Source: Candidatus Aminicenantota bacterium (GTDB lineage Bacteria > Acidobacteriota > UBA6911 > RPQK01 > JAJDTT01). Taken from it: a stretch of 5,535 nt of DNA. The DNA lies in NCBI GenBank assembly GCA_026706325.1, contig JAPOYZ010000510.1, forward strand, positions 1 to 5,535. Direction: 5' to 3'. Both the position numbers and the translations under genes were made by a program. How positions within the stretch are numbered: the first letter of the stretch is position 1; the number at the start of each line of letters is the position of its first letter. Of the stretch, positions 4,617 through 5,535 are shown in pieces. The notes below the pieces were generated by a model. That model saw only the letters and a list, made by a program, of their open reading frames with translations. It was not told the DNA's origin and did not search any database.

Positions 4617-5535
4617 CTACATTCTTTCCGGAACTTCAATGCCCAGGAGTGCGAGAGACCGGGTCATGGCCCGGCGTGCCGTGTCGGCAACAGCCAGGTA
4701 GCAGGTCTGCTTGCGCGAGTCCTTTTGCGAAAGGATGTGATGGCTATGGTAGAAGATGTTGAACATCTGGGCCAGCGAGAAAGCGTGCTTGGCCAAGTAG
4801 GACATTTCCAGGGTTTTGAGAGACTGCTCGATGGCGCCTTCCGACCTTCCGGCCTGAAGTAGCAACTTCCAGATCTGATCGTCGCCGAGCAGATCGGCGA
4901 ATCGTTCCGGGCGCTCCCAAAGGTCCCTTTGCAGATCCTCCTGATCCCGTTGCGCCGCGCCGCCCCGCCGGGAGCGCAGCTTGCGGAAGATGTTGTTGGC
5001 GCGCACCACCGAATATTGCAGATAGGGGCCGGTCTCGCCCTCGAAGCTCAGAGCCTCGCCGAAGTCGAAGGCAATGACCGAGTTGCGGGCATATTTGAGG
5101 AGGAAATAACGCAGGGCGCCGATGGCGATCTGGGTGGCGATCCGCAGGCGCGCCTCGCGGGTCAGGTCCGGCTGGCGGCCGGCTACTTCCAGGAGTGACT
5201 TCTCGATCAGCTTGTCCACCAGGTCGTCGGCCTTGACTCCCAGTCCCTTGCGTCCGGAGACTTCCACATAGGGTCTGGCGCGATCCGCCTCCGAGAGCTC
5301 GATCCCAAGTTCCTGGCTGCACTTCAGGGAGAGAGCCACCATTTCATAGGAAAAGTGGGTGGAGTGATCGGCGGGAACGTCGTGGCCCAGGCTGCGAAGG
5401 CCGTGGACCACCACCCGCTGCAGGTAGGACTGGCGGGAGTCGATGACGTTGTAGACACTCCGGCCGCGTCCGAAGTCCTTCTCGACGTCGGAGGCTCCGT
5501 CGGAACTGGTCATCCAGACTTCGTCCCGATCCGGA
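4617..5535 (-). CDS. argS: Arginyl-tRNA synthetase, C-terminal part (runs off the right edge)
   Basis: This is a class I synthetase that charges tRNA-Arg in the cytoplasm. About 305 C-terminal residues are present; the HIGH motif and the N-terminal domain lie beyond the window. The reading frame stays open to base 5535, so the Met at 5513 is internal. Visible features, in order, are the end of the catalytic domain (RGRSVYNVIDSRQSYLQRVV and HFSYEMVAL), a KMSKS-equivalent loop VSGRKGLGVKADDL with SGRKG encoded at 5244-5258, and the DALR anticodon-binding domain (ETGPYLQYSVVRANNIFRKL through AFSLAQMFNIFYHSHHIL) ending in the typical LLGIEVPERM. Many ArgS proteins lack a canonical KMSKS, and the SGRKG form belongs to that group. 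The TAG stop is at 4617-4619, two bases before the unknown exported-protein gene. Confidence 0.95.
   Translation of the reverse strand, partial: PDRDEVWMTSSDGASDVEKDFGRGRSVYNVIDSRQSYLQRVVVHGLRSLGHDVPADHSTHFSYEMVALSLKCSQELGIELSEADRARPYVEVSGRKGLGVKADDLVDKLIEKSLLEVAGRQPDLTREARLRIATQIAIGALRYFLLKYARNSVIAFDFGEALSFEGETGPYLQYSVVRANNIFRKLRSRRGGAAQRDQEDLQRDLWERPERFADLLGDDQIWKLLLQAGRSEGAIEQSLKTLEMSYLAKHAFSLAQMFNIFYHSHHILSQKDSRKQTCYLAVADTARRAMTRSLALLGIEVPERM

Noticed and set aside
4105..4701. 198-residue open frame on the + strand opposite the unknown protein and argS
   Set aside because: Antisense to a well-supported gene pair, crosses their junction, and shows no domain or ribosome-binding site worth trusting.
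1..5535. tRNA, rRNA, CRISPR array, riboswitch (including a TPP riboswitch before the ThiE-like gene)
   Set aside because: I saw no cloverleaf, no rRNA-like stretch, no regularly spaced repeats, and no conserved TPP-riboswitch core such as CUGAGA in a proper context upstream of 2666 or 2874.

Overview
The window is GC-rich, gene-dense bacterial chromosome. It looks like a member of a deep-branching, free-living or environmental phylum. Acidobacteriota is my best guess, from the gene order, the high GC content and the arginyl-tRNA synthetase variant, but this is an inference that I could not test by database search.

Positions 1-2437 hold a classic translation operon on the + strand: rpsP (ribosomal protein bS16), khpA (small KH-domain RNA-binding protein), rimM (16S rRNA processing/30S maturation factor), trmD (tRNA m1G37 methyltransferase) and rplS (ribosomal protein bL19). 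The rimM stop is immediately followed by a 221-base gap before trmD, which is unusual for this operon. Nearly all of that gap is an extended imperfect palindrome (about 1159-1318) flanked by TA dinucleotides inside CTAG tetramers. I interpret it as a miniature inverted-repeat transposable element (MITE) with an IS630/Tc1-mariner-type target site, inserted exactly at the rimM stop codon without destroying it. It is the most striking object in the window.

Positions 2438-2665 are a non-coding, very GC-rich spacer with short repeats and weak hairpins. It carries a near-copy of a 24-bp motif that also lies upstream of rpsP (14-37). Then come two overlapping + strand genes: an 80-residue, two-helix membrane protein of unknown function, and a ThiE/TenI-superfamily protein that keeps many thiamine-phosphate-synthase motifs but has Thr where one metal-binding Asp is normally found.

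The last 2 kb lie on the - strand, convergent with the first block. The C-terminal part of argS (arginyl-tRNA synthetase) runs in from the right edge. It is followed 2 bases later by a 355-residue, charged, helical, probably exported protein that I do not recognise. The convergent ends (3516-3546) contain a small perfect hairpin that may serve as a terminator.

Functionally the window is dominated by translation: ribosomal proteins, ribosome maturation, tRNA modification and tRNA charging. I see no rRNA, tRNA, CRISPR array or complete transposase gene. The candidates for something new are the MITE, the shared 24-bp motif, the unknown membrane-protein/ThiE-like pair and the unknown exported protein.
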